A stretch of 64,000 nucleotides of DNA, taken from NCBI RefSeq assembly GCF_004349085.1, contig NZ_SMFM01000002.1, forward strand, positions 558,001 through 622,000. The letters are read 5' to 3'. The translations under genes were made by a program, and so were the position numbers. Shown here piece after piece: positions 35,476-47,760 of the stretch; position 1 is the first letter of the stretch, and each line of letters begins with the position of its first letter. The DNA is from Flavobacterium caseinilyticum (lineage in GTDB: Bacteria; Bacteroidota; Bacteroidia; Flavobacteriales; Flavobacteriaceae). A model generated the notes under the pieces. The model was not told the DNA's origin, ran no database searches, and saw only the letters and a list, made by a program, of their open reading frames with translations.

Positions 35476-37116
35476 GGCTTTAGCATGATTTAAGGCCGAT
35501 TCTGAAACTACCGTTCCAGATAACATTTGGGCAATTTCGGCTACTCTTTCTTGTCCATTTAATAACTTCAATTCGGATTGTGTGTTCTCACCATCAGTTG
35601 ATTTGAATACTTTGAAATGTGCATTTCCTTTTGCAGCGATTTGGGGCAAATGAGTAATGGCAAAAATTTGCATCTCGTGACTCATTTCCTTCATAATTTC
35701 ACCCATTCTAATAGCAATCTCTCCAGAAACACCAGTGTCAATTTCATCAAAAATCAATGTTGGTAATTTTGAATATTGTGCCAAAATTGCTTTAACAGCC
35801 AGCATAATTCTGGACATTTCCCCGCCAGAAGCAACTTTTTTCAACAAACCGAAATCTGTTCCTTTATTGGCAGAAAACAGAAACTGAAGTTCATCTTTAC
35901 CATTTTGAAAATAAGTTGAAGTCTCGTTAAGTTCAATTTTAAAGCGCACATTCGGCATTCCCAAGGTTTCTAATATCGCAATCAGTTTTTGAGATAGAAC
36001 AGGAATAGATTCTAAGCGATTACTATGAATTATAGCAGATATTGCGTCTAATGTAACTGTTTTTTGTTCGGTTGATTGAATCAATGCTTTAATTTCTTCT
36101 TCTATATTTCCTAATTCTAAAACTGAATTTTCTAAGTTAATTTGAATTTCCAGTAATTCATCCACCGTATTTACCTGATGTTTCTTTTGCAAATTAAAAA
36201 TAACCTGTAGCTTTTGGCTAATTAAATCCAATTGCTCCGGATCATTTATAAGTTTTTCTGAGCAGCGGTTCATTTCATCTGAAATATCATTAAACTCGAT
36301 TGTTAAACTTGTAATTCTTTCTAACAAAGAATGGTATTCTGTTGAAAAAGGAGCGATCTTTTGTAATGAAATTTTAATTTCTTTCAAATTATTCAAGACT
36401 CCAATTTGTTCATCATTAGCGATAGCTAAAGATTTATCAATCGATTCTTTTATAATCTCAACATTGTTCAATTGTTCAAAATTAGCCTCAAGAGTCTCTT
36501 GCTCGCCAGATTTTAATTGGGCTGTAACTAATTCATCCAACAAAAAAGTATTGTATTCTTGCTCTTGCCTCGCTTCACTTTGTCTCTTCAGCAGCGAATT
36601 CAATTTAGCTTTATCGGATTTATAGGTTTTTAAAAGAACTTGATAGTCCAAAATCGACTCTTTATTGCTTGCAATAGCATCGATAATGTCGAACTGCACA
36701 TTTTGATCGGAAAGTTCCTGAGTTTGCTGTTGCGAATGAATGTCAATTAAAAACAGACTCAGTTCCTGAAGTTCCTGAAGATTTACGGGACTGTCGTTTA
36801 TAAAAGCTCTTGATTTTCCCGACGGCAGAATTTCACGTCTAATAATTGTTTCCGGTTCATAATCCAAATCATTCGATTCAAAAAAAGAAAGCAGATTATA
36901 CTTAGAAATTTCAAAATGAGCTTCTATAATACATTTCTCTTCCTTGTTTTTTAAAGAAGTTAAGTCGGCTCTTTTTCCTAAAACCATACCCAATGCGCCC
37001 AAAATTATTGATTTTCCTGCACCGGTTTCTCCCGTAATCGTTGAAAACCCTTTTGAAAAATCGATAGTCAATTTTTCTATTAGAGCATAGTTTTTTATCG
37101 AAAGTGACGTTATCAT
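35464..37116 (-). CDS. recN: DNA repair protein RecN
   Basis: SMC-like ATPase acting in double-strand break repair. The 550-residue protein has the P-loop GETGAGKS (29-36) near the N-terminus, two long coiled-coil stretches (about 150-370), the signature VASGGEMSRIMLA and Walker B LIFDEIDTGVSGE near the C-terminus. Family length. It is the last gene of the bamD-rpoZ-coaBC-DUF4835-recN run. Confidence 0.97.
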   Translation of the reverse strand: MITSLSIKNYALIEKLTIDFSKGFSTITGETGAGKSIILGALGMVLGKRADLTSLKNKEEKCIIEAHFEISKYNLLSFFESNDLDYEPETIIRREILPSGKSRAFINDSPVNLQELQELSLFLIDIHSQQQTQELSDQNVQFDIIDAIASNKESILDYQVLLKTYKSDKAKLNSLLKRQSEARQEQEYNTFLLDELVTAQLKSGEQETLEANFEQLNNVEIIKESIDKSLAIANDEQIGVLNNLKEIKISLQKIAPFSTEYHSLLERITSLTIEFNDISDEMNRCSEKLINDPEQLDLISQKLQVIFNLQKKHQVNTVDELLEIQINLENSVLELGNIEEEIKALIQSTEQKTVTLDAISAIIHSNRLESIPVLSQKLIAILETLGMPNVRFKIELNETSTYFQNGKDELQFLFSANKGTDFGLLKKVASGGEMSRIMLAVKAILAQYSKLPTLIFDEIDTGVSGEIAIRMGEIMKEMSHEMQIFAITHLPQIAAKGNAHFKVFKSTDGENTQSELKLLNGQERVAEIAQMLSGTVVSESALNHAKALLN

Positions 37117-37172
37117 CTATATATTTTTTTGTGAGTGGAAGCTATCGATTAAACTAAAAAATTGAAGAACAA

Positions 37173-38060
37173 TTAATATTTTATTAGCACCCATTTACTT
37201 GAATTCAAAGGGGATATTTTATTCAGATTATCGACTAAATCTGATATCGTGATACTTGGACCACCAGAAAATACGGAAACGATCTCATCAGATTTAGCAT
37301 CAAAAAAGACACGGGTTAAAAACGCGTTGGGTCTGGATGCATTTAATTTTGATAAACTTATCAACGACGATTTTATTTTTTCTTTTGAAGATTTTGAATC
37401 CTGACTCATTAAGTCTAATCCGCTATGATATTCGAACATAGATTGTCGGATTTGTTTGAATGTTGGCGATAGCATATCGTTTATTAAAAAATAACGATTT
37501 TGATTTCCGTCTGCCTGACTCCATCCTTTTGATCCTCCTTGTTGCGCTACATTTGAAATGTTTTGAGCAATATCAAAATTTGGATTTCCAGATTCCAAAA
37601 CAAATGTATCAGCATCCATTCCCAAAATCATATAACTGTAAAAAGCAATTACAGAAACTAGATTCGAATCAAAACTAGCTGGATTAAAAATTAAATTTTC
37701 AAACTCCGTGTATCTAAAACTAAAGTCTTTGTCATTGTAGTTTAGTACAGGCGATGAGTAGGAGGAGTTAAAAATTGGCCTTGATGACTGCACTTGCAGA
37801 GTAGCGGTAAATTGATCGGCAGTGTTTGTAGAAACCGTAATATACATAGAACAATTAATCTTTTCATTTTGTTTAAAACTTTGGCCTGTCCAATCCGTTT
37901 TATTTACAAATTCACTAATTGATGTTTCTAGTGTTTTAAAAACCTGCAGATTTGCATTACTTAATTGTTGTGCATTTACTGTGACAGTACAATTCAACTG
38001 TTGCGCTTGTGTAAGCCCAAAAGTCATTAATACCAGAAAAGTAACTAATTTATACATCAA
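37173..38060 (-). CDS. DUF4835 family secreted protein (PorD-like)
   Basis: A 295-residue exported protein with signal peptide (about residues 1-19, GLTQAQQL). The mature part matches DUF4835, a Bacteroidetes family; some annotations call it the type IX secretion protein PorD, which I give only as a pointer. Conserved-looking stretches are FVNKTDWTGQSF and FYSYMILGMDADTF. Its first codons overlap the end of coaBC by 11 bp, so it is translated from the same message. Periplasmic or outer-membrane associated. Confidence 0.85.
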   Translation of the reverse strand: MMYKLVTFLVLMTFGLTQAQQLNCTVTVNAQQLSNANLQVFKTLETSISEFVNKTDWTGQSFKQNEKINCSMYITVSTNTADQFTATLQVQSSRPIFNSSYSSPVLNYNDKDFSFRYTEFENLIFNPASFDSNLVSVIAFYSYMILGMDADTFVLESGNPNFDIAQNISNVAQQGGSKGWSQADGNQNRYFLINDMLSPTFKQIRQSMFEYHSGLDLMSQDSKSSKEKIKSSLISLSKLNASRPNAFLTRVFFDAKSDEIVSVFSGGPSITISDLVDNLNKISPLNSSKWVLIKY

Positions 38061-39261
38061 AATGTGCTATTACTTTATTTAATATATCATCGGCAACTGC
38101 CTCTTTGGATTTCAATTCCATCGCTTCAACAGTAAAAAACTTATCTATAAAGGTAACCTTATTTGTATCTTTTCCAAAACCTGCTCCTTTATCTTGCAGA
38201 GAATTTAGAACTATCAAATCTAAGTTTTTTTTCTGAATTTTCAACTTTGCATTTTCAATTTCATTTTCTGTTTCCAATGCAAAACCGATTAAAAACTGAT
38301 TTTCTTTAATTTGTCCTAAAGAAGCCAAGATATCTTTTGTCTTCTCCATTTCAATGTTGAAATCGTCCGCACTCTTTTTTATCTTTTGCAGAGCCACCCT
38401 CTTAGGCTTATAATCTGCTACTGCAGCAGCAGCAATGACAACATCTGCGTTAGCATAATAGTGATGGCAGGCATCGTACATTTCCTGAGCAGAAACTACA
38501 GGAATCACTTGTATTAACGAATTCGTTGCTTTACAATGGGTAGGCCCAGAAACTAAAATCACCGAAGCACCAAGATTTGCAGCGCTTAAGGCAATGTCAA
38601 AACCCATTTTTCCCGAAGAATGATTTCCTATAAAACGCACAGGATCAATCGCTTCGTATGTGGGGCCGGCAGTAATTAATATTTTTTTTCCTTTTAATGG
38701 TAATCTGCTTTCTACATCAGCTTCGATAAACGCGACAATATGTTCTGGCTCAGCCATTCTTCCTTCACCCGCTAATCCGCTTGCCAATTCACCGGTCTCT
38801 GCAGGAATTATAGCATCACCAAATTCAGTTAGTGAGAAAAAATTAGCAATGGTGGATGGATGTTTGTACATGTCCAAATCCATTGCAGGCGCAAAATAAA
38901 CAGGACATTTTGCAGATAAATAGGCCGCAATCAATAAATTATCGCAAGTACCGTTTGCCATTTTAGACAATGTATTTGCAGTAGCCGGAGCAATAACCAT
39001 TAAATCAGCCCAAAGTGCTAATTCAACATGATTGTTCCATTTTTCATTTTCGTCATCTTGATTGTAAAAGCTGGAAAATACAGGATTTTTGGATAACGTG
39101 GATAATGTAAGAGGTGTTACAAAATCCTTAGAAGCAGGTGTCATTATCACTTGGACATGTGCACCTGCTTTTATGAAAAGTCGTACTAATGATGCTGTTT
39201 TATAGGCTGCTATTCCACCAGAAACTCCCAGTAGAATTTTCTTACCGCTTAAAACTGACAT
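38050..39261 (-). CDS. coaBC: bifunctional phosphopantothenoylcysteine decarboxylase/phosphopantothenate-cysteine ligase
   Basis: Catalyses two consecutive steps of coenzyme A synthesis. The 403-residue protein joins an FMN-dependent CoaC domain (LGVSGGIAAYKTASLVR at the start, PAMDLDMYKHPST) with a CoaB ligase domain starting at about residue 190 (ILITAGPTYEAIDPVRFIGN, SSGKMG). Length is typical of the fused enzyme. It follows rpoZ by 7 bp and overlaps the DUF4835 gene by 11 bp. Confidence 0.96.
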   Translation of the reverse strand: MSVLSGKKILLGVSGGIAAYKTASLVRLFIKAGAHVQVIMTPASKDFVTPLTLSTLSKNPVFSSFYNQDDENEKWNNHVELALWADLMVIAPATANTLSKMANGTCDNLLIAAYLSAKCPVYFAPAMDLDMYKHPSTIANFFSLTEFGDAIIPAETGELASGLAGEGRMAEPEHIVAFIEADVESRLPLKGKKILITAGPTYEAIDPVRFIGNHSSGKMGFDIALSAANLGASVILVSGPTHCKATNSLIQVIPVVSAQEMYDACHHYYANADVVIAAAAVADYKPKRVALQKIKKSADDFNIEMEKTKDILASLGQIKENQFLIGFALETENEIENAKLKIQKKNLDLIVLNSLQDKGAGFGKDTNKVTFIDKFFTVEAMELKSKEAVADDILNKVIAHFDV

Positions 39262-39268
39262 CGTACAA

Positions 39269-39586
39269 TTATTTATTTGAATCTCTGTGGTAGATTTTAC
39301 CGTCTAACCATTCTTGAACTGCTAAAGCGTGTGGCTTCGGTAATTTTTCGTAGAATTTTGAAACCTCAATTTGTTCCTTGTTCTCAAAAACTTCTTCAAG
39401 ACTGTCATTATATGTAGCAAATTCTTCCAGTTTTTCAGTCAATTCTTTTTTGATTTCAGAATTGATTTGGTTTGCTCTTTTAGCCATAATGGTTATCGCT
39501 TCATACACGTTTCCAGTAGGTTCTTCAATAACATTCTTGTTGTAGGTTATTGTATTTACCGGAGCATTCGTCTTTTTTAAATCCAT
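39269..39586 (-). CDS. rpoZ: DNA-directed RNA polymerase omega subunit
   Basis: Small subunit that aids assembly and stability of RNA polymerase. The 105-residue protein has VYEAITIMAKRANQINSEIK, the bacteroidetal version of the omega core helix region, and an acidic middle. It is longer and more diverged than the E. coli protein, as usual in this phylum. It lies between bamD and coaBC, the same neighbours as in other flavobacteria. Confidence 0.88.
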   Translation of the reverse strand: MDLKKTNAPVNTITYNKNVIEEPTGNVYEAITIMAKRANQINSEIKKELTEKLEEFATYNDSLEEVFENKEQIEVSKFYEKLPKPHALAVQEWLDGKIYHRDSNK

Positions 39587-39594
39587 GACTTTAT

Positions 39595-40389
39595 TTATTT
39601 AGTAAAATTTTGTAAATCTTTATCTATTCGAACTAACATTACGTCAGCTGTTTTTTTGTATTTGGTATTCGCATAAAACTTTATAAGATTTGAATGCGCC
39701 GCTTTTGCAACATTTAATCTTTCTTCCATTTTCGCAGGAATACTGTTAATGGCTAATTGGTAAGCAGAATCATATTTATAAAATAGGGCATCTTCTTTAA
39801 ATGGCGTTCCAGGATAGTCAGCAACAAAATTATCTAAAGCAACGATTGCCGATTTAAAATCTGAAATCGTATGATAGCCCTTCGCATTTTCAAATACTTT
39901 TTTCTCTATTTTTTCGCTCAGTACTTTTACAGACGCGTTAGCCTCTGACAAGTATTCAGAATTAGGATACGTATCAATAAATGTTTGTAATTTATCCAAT
40001 GCTTTTGTAGTATCCGTTTGGTCCAAACTATAGACTGGTGACAACATAGAGTAGCTTCTTGCTCCCAAATATGCCGCTTCCTGTAATTTTTCACTTTTTG
40101 GATATCCTGAAACAAAGCTTTCAAACTGAAAACCCGCTAAATAATATTGTTTTGTCTTATAATAGGATTGAGCAAACATGTAAAATAATTTTTCAGCTTG
40201 CGGTTTCCCTCGGTATGCTGGAGCTATTTGTTCAAAAATACGAATCGCCTTAGTATATTTTCCTGCATCGTACAATTTAGTTGCCATATCAAATTTTACA
40301 GCGACATCTTCGGTTTTTAATGCTTTTTGATATTCATTACAAGAGCTGAAAACAGCGACAAGAAGCAATAGATATATAATTTTTTTCAT
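39595..40389 (-). CDS. bamD: outer membrane assembly lipoprotein BamD
   Basis: Periplasmic lipoprotein of the BAM complex, which inserts beta-barrel proteins into the outer membrane. From ATG at 40387-40389 the protein has 264 residues and starts MKKIIYLLLLVAVFSSCNEY with lipidation Cys17. TPR-like repeats follow (AGKYTKAIRIFEQIAP, KSEKLQEAAYLGARS, YPNSEYLSEA, FKEDALFYKYD). A start 36 bp further upstream would add 12 residues before the signal peptide and is less likely. First gene of the operon leading to recN. Confidence 0.93.
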   Translation of the reverse strand: MKKIIYLLLLVAVFSSCNEYQKALKTEDVAVKFDMATKLYDAGKYTKAIRIFEQIAPAYRGKPQAEKLFYMFAQSYYKTKQYYLAGFQFESFVSGYPKSEKLQEAAYLGARSYSMLSPVYSLDQTDTTKALDKLQTFIDTYPNSEYLSEANASVKVLSEKIEKKVFENAKGYHTISDFKSAIVALDNFVADYPGTPFKEDALFYKYDSAYQLAINSIPAKMEERLNVAKAAHSNLIKFYANTKYKKTADVMLVRIDKDLQNFTK

Positions 40390-40454
40390 TTTTTTACTTT
40401 TATTATGCTTTCTTGGTTGAAACAACCTATAAAATCATACCGAAGTTGCGGTGG

Positions 40455-40484
40455 CAAATTTAGTTAATAATTTAGCGACTTCAA
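40455..40484 (-). promoter_or_regulatory. bamD operon promoter
   Basis: On minus: TTG (plus 40482-40484), 19 bases, TAAATTTG (plus 40455-40462). The leader would be about 60 bases. Confidence 0.8.
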
Positions 40485-40517
40485 AATATATTTTTTGTTT
40501 AAAAACAGCTACTTTTT

Positions 40518-41405
40518 TTACCCTTGCTTATTGATTTTTTCAACAAATTCATCAATTCTGCTTGCTAGTGAATTATCTACTTTTACTAATGGCAAACGCA
40601 CTGTGTTTTCAGAAATTCCTTGTGACAGAAACACTTGTTTGATTCCTGCTGGATTTCCTTGTTCAAAAATCATATCAATACAATCTGCCAAAAGGTATTG
40701 TGTTTTGAAAGCTTCGTCCACTTTACGATTCAATCCCAATCGAATCATTTCTGAAAATTCTTTAGGAAAGCCTTGTCCAATAACAGAGATTACACCTGAT
40801 CCTCCTGCCAAAACCATCGGCAAAGCAATCATATCATCACCAGAAATTACCAAAAAATCTTTTGGTTTATCTTTTAGTAATTGCATCGCCTGAACAAGAT
40901 CTCCAGCCGCTTCTTTAATAGCGATCACATTTCCAAAATCATTAGCCAAACGCAAAACAGTTGAAGGCAACATATTACTAGCGGTTCTTCCCGGAACATT
41001 GTATAAAATTACCGGGATTGGAGAAGCCTCAGCTACTGCTTTAAAATGCTGATAAATTCCTTCTTGTGTCGGTTTATTGTAATACGGCGAAACGGAAAGT
41101 ATTGCTGCAAATGCAGATAAATCTCTAGTCTTTAATTCTTCAACTACTTTTAAAGTATTATTTCCACCCACTCCCAAAACTAATGGCAAAGCGCCATTAT
41201 TGGCTTCTATTACGGTATTGATAACTATTTCTTTTTCGTCCTGAGACAAAGTTGCATTTTCTGCAGTAGTACCTAAAACGACAAGATATTCTATTCCTCC
41301 GTCAATTGAAAAATTTACAATTCTTTTTAATGCTTCGGTGTCAATTGAAAAATCTTGTTTAAATGGAGTTACCAGAGCAACACCAGTTCCTATTAATGAT
41401 TGCAT
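40518..41405 (-). CDS. dapA: 4-hydroxy-tetrahydrodipicolinate synthase
   Basis: Condenses pyruvate with aspartate semialdehyde, the committed step to lysine and diaminopimelate. The 295-residue TIM-barrel protein has the Schiff-base lysine Lys164 in IAIKEAAGD, the catalytic tyrosine in [11 protein letters not shown] (Tyr135) and the substrate loop [11 protein letters not shown]. Length is normal. It follows the DUF6913 gene by 6 bp, a neighbour pair common in flavobacteria. Confidence 0.97.
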   Translation of the reverse strand: MQSLIGTGVALVTPFKQDFSIDTEALKRIVNFSIDGGIEYLVVLGTTAENATLSQDEKEIVINTVIEANNGALPLVLGVGGNNTLKVVEELKTRDLSAFAAILSVSPYYNKPTQEGIYQHFKAVAEASPIPVILYNVPGRTASNMLPSTVLRLANDFGNVIAIKEAAGDLVQAMQLLKDKPKDFLVISGDDMIALPMVLAGGSGVISVIGQGFPKEFSEMIRLGLNRKVDEAFKTQYLLADCIDMIFEQGNPAGIKQVFLSQGISENTVRLPLVKVDNSLASRIDEFVEKINKQG

Positions 41406-41411
41406 ATTATT

Positions 41412-41930
41412 TTATATTTTTTTTAATAATTTTAAATATTTGAATAGCTCACCTACAAAAATGCGATAACTATTTACCTCTGTTTTAATCATGAAATGAT
41501 TTAATCGTTTGTCGATGGATGAAAAACCAACCTTAAATTCTGCTTCAGAATTATACGTAATTTGCAACAAAATGGGTATTTCTATGTCGTAATAACTGAT
41601 CAACAAATCAAACTTTTCATCGACAAAATTATTTAACTCAGTTGATGAAAATTTTCCGTTCCATGTGATGTGTCCTGAATTGAAGATGGGAAATGTATTC
41701 TCTGCTGTTTTCCTGACTGTATCTTTGTAAAGAATCGTTGTTATATCATTTGGCTTTATCCCGTTAGCTATCAACTCTTTGATTAGTAATTCCGTTTCAG
41801 TAAAACGAGTGGCATCAACCACTAAACCAATTGTTTTCACAACATTATTTGACAAATCATTTTTTAAATTTTGCAAGCTATTTTTTAATGTTTTTTTTAG
41901 TAAAAAATTCTTTATATAATTTAAAAACAT
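41412..41930 (-). CDS. DUF6913 family protein
   Basis: A 172-residue protein of unknown function, found beside dapA in flavobacteria. No signal peptide or membrane segment. Visible features are a lysine-rich N-terminal helix (FLLKKTLKNSLQNL), a beta strand GLVVDATRFTETELL and a C-terminal RIFVGELFKYLKLLKK. On the minus strand TAATTTTG at plus 41949-41956 may be its -7 box. Likely co-transcribed with dapA. Confidence 0.8.
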   Translation of the reverse strand: MFLNYIKNFLLKKTLKNSLQNLKNDLSNNVVKTIGLVVDATRFTETELLIKELIANGIKPNDITTILYKDTVRKTAENTFPIFNSGHITWNGKFSSTELNNFVDEKFDLLISYYDIEIPILLQITYNSEAEFKVGFSSIDKRLNHFMIKTEVNSYRIFVGELFKYLKLLKKI

Positions 41931-41977
41931 ATTACTTTTACTTGATTACAAAATTAATTAAATAAGTCGCATTTAAA

Positions 41978-42754
41978 ATGGTAAATCTAAAAAAGTATAA
42001 CGACGTTTCTAAACTTTTTGTTATATTCTTAACATTTTTATTTGTTGCCTCTTGCAGCAAACAAAATTACGTCACTAAAATAGAAGGAAAACGAATTCCT
42101 ATCACTGAAAAGGAAAATCAAGTTCCTGCAATTGAAAATTTTATAAAGCCATATCGGGAACATATCAACAAAGATTTAGATAGCGTTCTGGCTTATTGTC
42201 CGGAAACATTGGATAAAAGCACGGGTAAATGGCAAACTACAATTGGTAATTTGATGGCTGATGTTACTTTAATGAGAGGAAATATCGTATTTCAAGCCAG
42301 AGAACAAAAGAATATTGATATTTGTTTGCTCAATAGCGGAGGGATTCGTTCCATACTTCCAAAAGGAAATGTAACAGCCAGAACAGCTTTTGAAATTATG
42401 CCTTTTGAAAACAGTTTGGTTGTTATTGCATTAAAAGGAGAACAAATTCTTGAGATGGTCGACTTTTTTATTACTGAAAAGAAACCACATCCATTATCAG
42501 GTGTAACCTTTACTATTGATAAAAATAATGTTGCCAAAAATATTTTAGTTCAAGGGAAACCTGTTCAAAAAGAGACCATTTATTATGTAGGAACTAATGA
42601 TTATTTGTCTAATGGCGGAGACAATATGAATTTCTTTAAAAAAGGAGTTCAAAAATTTGATTTAGAGTACAAACTACGAAATATCCTGATTGATTATTTT
42701 AAAGAAGTGGATACCATTCCTGTAATAAAAGATGTTAGAATTACAGTTGAATAA
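41978..42754 (+). CDS. 5'-nucleotidase C-terminal domain lipoprotein
   Basis: A 258-residue protein equal to the C-terminal, substrate-binding half of UshA-type 5'-nucleotidases. The N-terminus carries a lipoprotein signal (LFVASCSK, lipidated Cys26). Domain motifs are IGNLMADVTLMR, CLLNSGGIRSILPKGNVT, FEIMPFENSLVVI and GTNDYLSNGGDNM. The metal-binding catalytic half is encoded by the next gene in the opposite order to the fused protein. The two probably act together in the periplasm to release phosphate from nucleotides. Confidence 0.9.
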   Translation: MVNLKKYNDVSKLFVIFLTFLFVASCSKQNYVTKIEGKRIPITEKENQVPAIENFIKPYREHINKDLDSVLAYCPETLDKSTGKWQTTIGNLMADVTLMRGNIVFQAREQKNIDICLLNSGGIRSILPKGNVTARTAFEIMPFENSLVVIALKGEQILEMVDFFITEKKPHPLSGVTFTIDKNNVAKNILVQGKPVQKETIYYVGTNDYLSNGGDNMNFFKKGVQKFDLEYKLRNILIDYFKEVDTIPVIKDVRITVE

Positions 42755-42797
42755 AAAACAAGCATAAAACAACCGAAAGTAATTTTGAAAACATAAA

Positions 42798-42885
42798 GCC
42801 CTAGCCCTGATTGAAGTGAAAATCCTTTTTTATCGTTTTTTAACGATAAAAAAGATTGTAACGAAAAGCGGGAAATAGCTCCAAA
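42798..42885 (+). repeat. dispersed intergenic element (short copy)
   Basis: Starts TAGCCCTGATTGAAGTG, then AAATCC, a hairpin TTTTTTATCGTT against AACGATAAAAAA, then GATTGTAACG...AGCGGGAAATAGCTCC. Same order of parts as the long copy at 28180-28325. It lies between the two nucleotidase halves. Confidence 0.7.
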
Positions 42886-42895
42886 AAAATATAAA

Positions 42896-43807
42896 ATGAA
42901 AAGAAGAGAATTTATAGAGAAAACAGCTGCTGGTTCAGCATTAATAGGTTTAGGTGTATCATTGAGCAGTTTTGAGTCGGCAAAAACCAGACAACTTACG
43001 GTTTTACACACGAATGATGTTCACAGTTATATTGATCCTTTCCCTGCGGATCATCCCCGCAATGCAAATATGGGTGGCGTGGCACGAAGAGCAGCCTTGA
43101 TTGAAACGATTCGGAAAGAAAATCCAAACGTGTTACTATTGGACGCTGGTGATATTTTTCAGGGAACGCCATATTTTAATTATTACGGAGGCGAATTAGA
43201 GTTTAAATTGATGAGTATGATGCAGTACGATGCGTCTACAATAGGAAATCATGATTTTGATAATGGTGTTGAAGGTTTGCATGCGCAAATGCCCCATGCT
43301 AAATTTGAATTCCTGTCCGCCAATTACGATTTTAAAAATACAGTAATGGATGGTTTTGTAAAACCGTATAAAATATTCAATAAAAACGGAATAAAAGTAG
43401 GTGTATTTGGACTTGGAATAGAGCTTGCAGGATTGGTTGACAAAGGAATGTACAAAGAAACCGTGTACAATAATCCTGTGGAAACGGCTCAGGATATGGT
43501 TCGGATTTTAAAGAAAGAAAAGCAATGTGATATCGTGATTTGTTTATCTCATTTAGGTTACAGATACAGAGATGAGCCTAATAAAATTTCTGATTTAAAA
43601 TTAGCTGAACTAACTCAGGATATTGACTTAATAATTGGCGGTCACACCCATACTTTTTTAGACAAACCTACAGTTGCGAAGAATCTTTTGGGCAAAGAAG
43701 TTTTAGTAAATCAGGTAGGATGCTATGGCATTAACTTAGGACGAATAGATTTTTATGTAGATAACAATAAAGCTAAAGCTTTTGAAGGAAAATCGATTAT
43801 AGTGTAA
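42896..43807 (+). CDS. 5'-nucleotidase metallophosphoesterase domain protein
   Basis: Catalytic half of a UshA-like nucleotidase, 303 residues. The N-terminus MKRREFIEKTAAG looks like a Tat signal (RRxF) followed by a hydrophobic stretch. Metal-binding motifs of calcineurin-like phosphoesterases are all present: VLHTNDVHSY, LLDAGDIFQGTP, IGNHDFDNG and IGGHTHTFLD. It lacks the C-terminal substrate-binding domain, which the preceding gene supplies. A dimetal centre and periplasmic location are expected. Its stop codon lies inside the terminator stem. Confidence 0.92.
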   Translation: MKRREFIEKTAAGSALIGLGVSLSSFESAKTRQLTVLHTNDVHSYIDPFPADHPRNANMGGVARRAALIETIRKENPNVLLLDAGDIFQGTPYFNYYGGELEFKLMSMMQYDASTIGNHDFDNGVEGLHAQMPHAKFEFLSANYDFKNTVMDGFVKPYKIFNKNGIKVGVFGLGIELAGLVDKGMYKETVYNNPVETAQDMVRILKKEKQCDIVICLSHLGYRYRDEPNKISDLKLAELTQDIDLIIGGHTHTFLDKPTVAKNLLGKEVLVNQVGCYGINLGRIDFYVDNNKAKAFEGKSIIV

Positions 43808-43826
43808 CTATAATCGATTTTTTTTA
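43790..43826 (+). terminator. terminator overlapping the nucleotidase stop
   Basis: Arms 43790-43803 and 43807-43820 pair perfectly over 14 bp with a GTA loop and a T run after. The stop codon (43805-43807) sits in the loop. Confidence 0.85.
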
Positions 43827-43847
43827 TTTGAAATAAACTTCAATAGT

Positions 43848-46623
<2,776 letters not shown>

Positions 46624-46641
46624 AAAGAAATAGCAATGCAA

Positions 46642-47115
46642 TTATGATGCTATAATTGTATTTATTTGCTGATATAAAAGTCCATCGCTTAAAAATGAAC
46701 CTTGTTGTATCAGTTCAAAAATCGAAGTATTACGCTCTTCGGTAAACTCTTTTTTTCCAACTTTCATTTCAATAGTATCCGTAAACATATTATCGCTAAG
46801 CCATTGCAATCCTTCTTTGGTCAAAAAATCAACTTCAGGAACCAATGATTTCAAAACAATCGATTGAACATGCGTATCAAAACAATGAAAAAGGAAAATA
46901 TGATTTTTAGAAAAATGCTCTAAATAAGTAGCTTTTGAAAGAACACCTTCCCAAATTAAATCAGAGAAAACGTCTAATTCTTGTTCAGCAACTTCTGGTT
47001 TTGAAGCTTTAATTGTATCCCATTCCGCTTTATCAATCGCTTGGGTTGCTAAAAAAGTACTGAATTCCTGATTCAATTCTTCAAATTGCTCTTTTGTTAA
47101 TCTTGAGTATTTCAT
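46642..47115 (-). CDS. DUF6495 family protein
   Basis: A 157-residue acidic soluble protein of unknown function restricted to Bacteroidetes. Recognisable parts are MKYSRLTKEQFEELNQEF, the mid-region FSDLIWEGVLSKATYLEH and FLFHCFDTHVQSIVLK. No signal peptide or membrane segment. It lies between rplI and ligA and has terminators on both sides, so it is probably monocistronic. Confidence 0.82.
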   Translation of the reverse strand: MKYSRLTKEQFEELNQEFSTFLATQAIDKAEWDTIKASKPEVAEQELDVFSDLIWEGVLSKATYLEHFSKNHIFLFHCFDTHVQSIVLKSLVPEVDFLTKEGLQWLSDNMFTDTIEMKVGKKEFTEERNTSIFELIQQGSFLSDGLLYQQINTIIAS

Positions 47116-47202
47116 TTATGCTGCATTTATTTCAGCATCTTAATTATTTAAGATGCTCTTTATTTATGAATTAAGGAATCTGAAACAGGTTCAGATTAAA
47201 CA

Positions 47203-47230
47203 AAAAAAATCCCGACTTCCATCGGGATTT
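47203..47230 (-). terminator. terminator of the rpsF-rpsR-rplI operon
   Basis: AAATCCCGA pairs with TCGGGATTT (about 47205-47228); a run of T follows on minus. Confidence 0.85.
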
Positions 47231-47251
47231 AATTATATAAATTTAAAAAAT

Positions 47252-47695
47252 TTATGCTTTTTCAGCAACAATTTCGTAATCTAATTCAACGACAACGTCT
47301 CTGTGTAAACGAACGTTGGCAGTATATTTACCAGTACGTTTAACGATTCCGCTTGTGATGAATTTTCTTTCGATTTGTTGTCCACCTTTAGCCAAAGCTT
47401 CAGCGATATCAATATTCGTGATTGAACCGAATAATTTTTCACCACCTGCTTTTGCAAAGATTTTTATTTCGATAGCTTTCAAAGCTTCCGCTACTGCTTT
47501 AGCATCTGCTACCACTTTAGCTTCTTTGTGCGCTCTTTGTTTAAGGTTTTCTGCTAATACTTTCTTTGCAGAAGAAGTAGCTAAATGTGCATGACCTTGT
47601 GGGATCAAAAAGTTACGACCGTAACCATTTTTTACCGTTACAATATCATCTTTAAATCCTAAATTTTGAACGTCTTGTCTTAATATAAGTTCCAT
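47252..47695 (-). CDS. rplI: 50S ribosomal protein L9
   Basis: Binds 23S rRNA and stabilises the ribosome during translocation. The 147-residue protein starts MELILRQDVQNLGFKDDIVTVKNGYGRNFLIPQ, the standard N-terminal rRNA-binding domain, joined by a long helix to the C-terminal domain. Last gene of the rpsF-rpsR-rplI operon. Confidence 0.98.
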   Translation of the reverse strand: MELILRQDVQNLGFKDDIVTVKNGYGRNFLIPQGHAHLATSSAKKVLAENLKQRAHKEAKVVADAKAVAEALKAIEIKIFAKAGGEKLFGSITNIDIAEALAKGGQQIERKFITSGIVKRTGKYTANVRLHRDVVVELDYEIVAEKA

Positions 47696-47760
47696 GTTGT
47701 TGTCCTTTGTTATAGAAGTTAGGTTTCATGTTTCAGAAAACCAACAACTGAGTTATTTTA

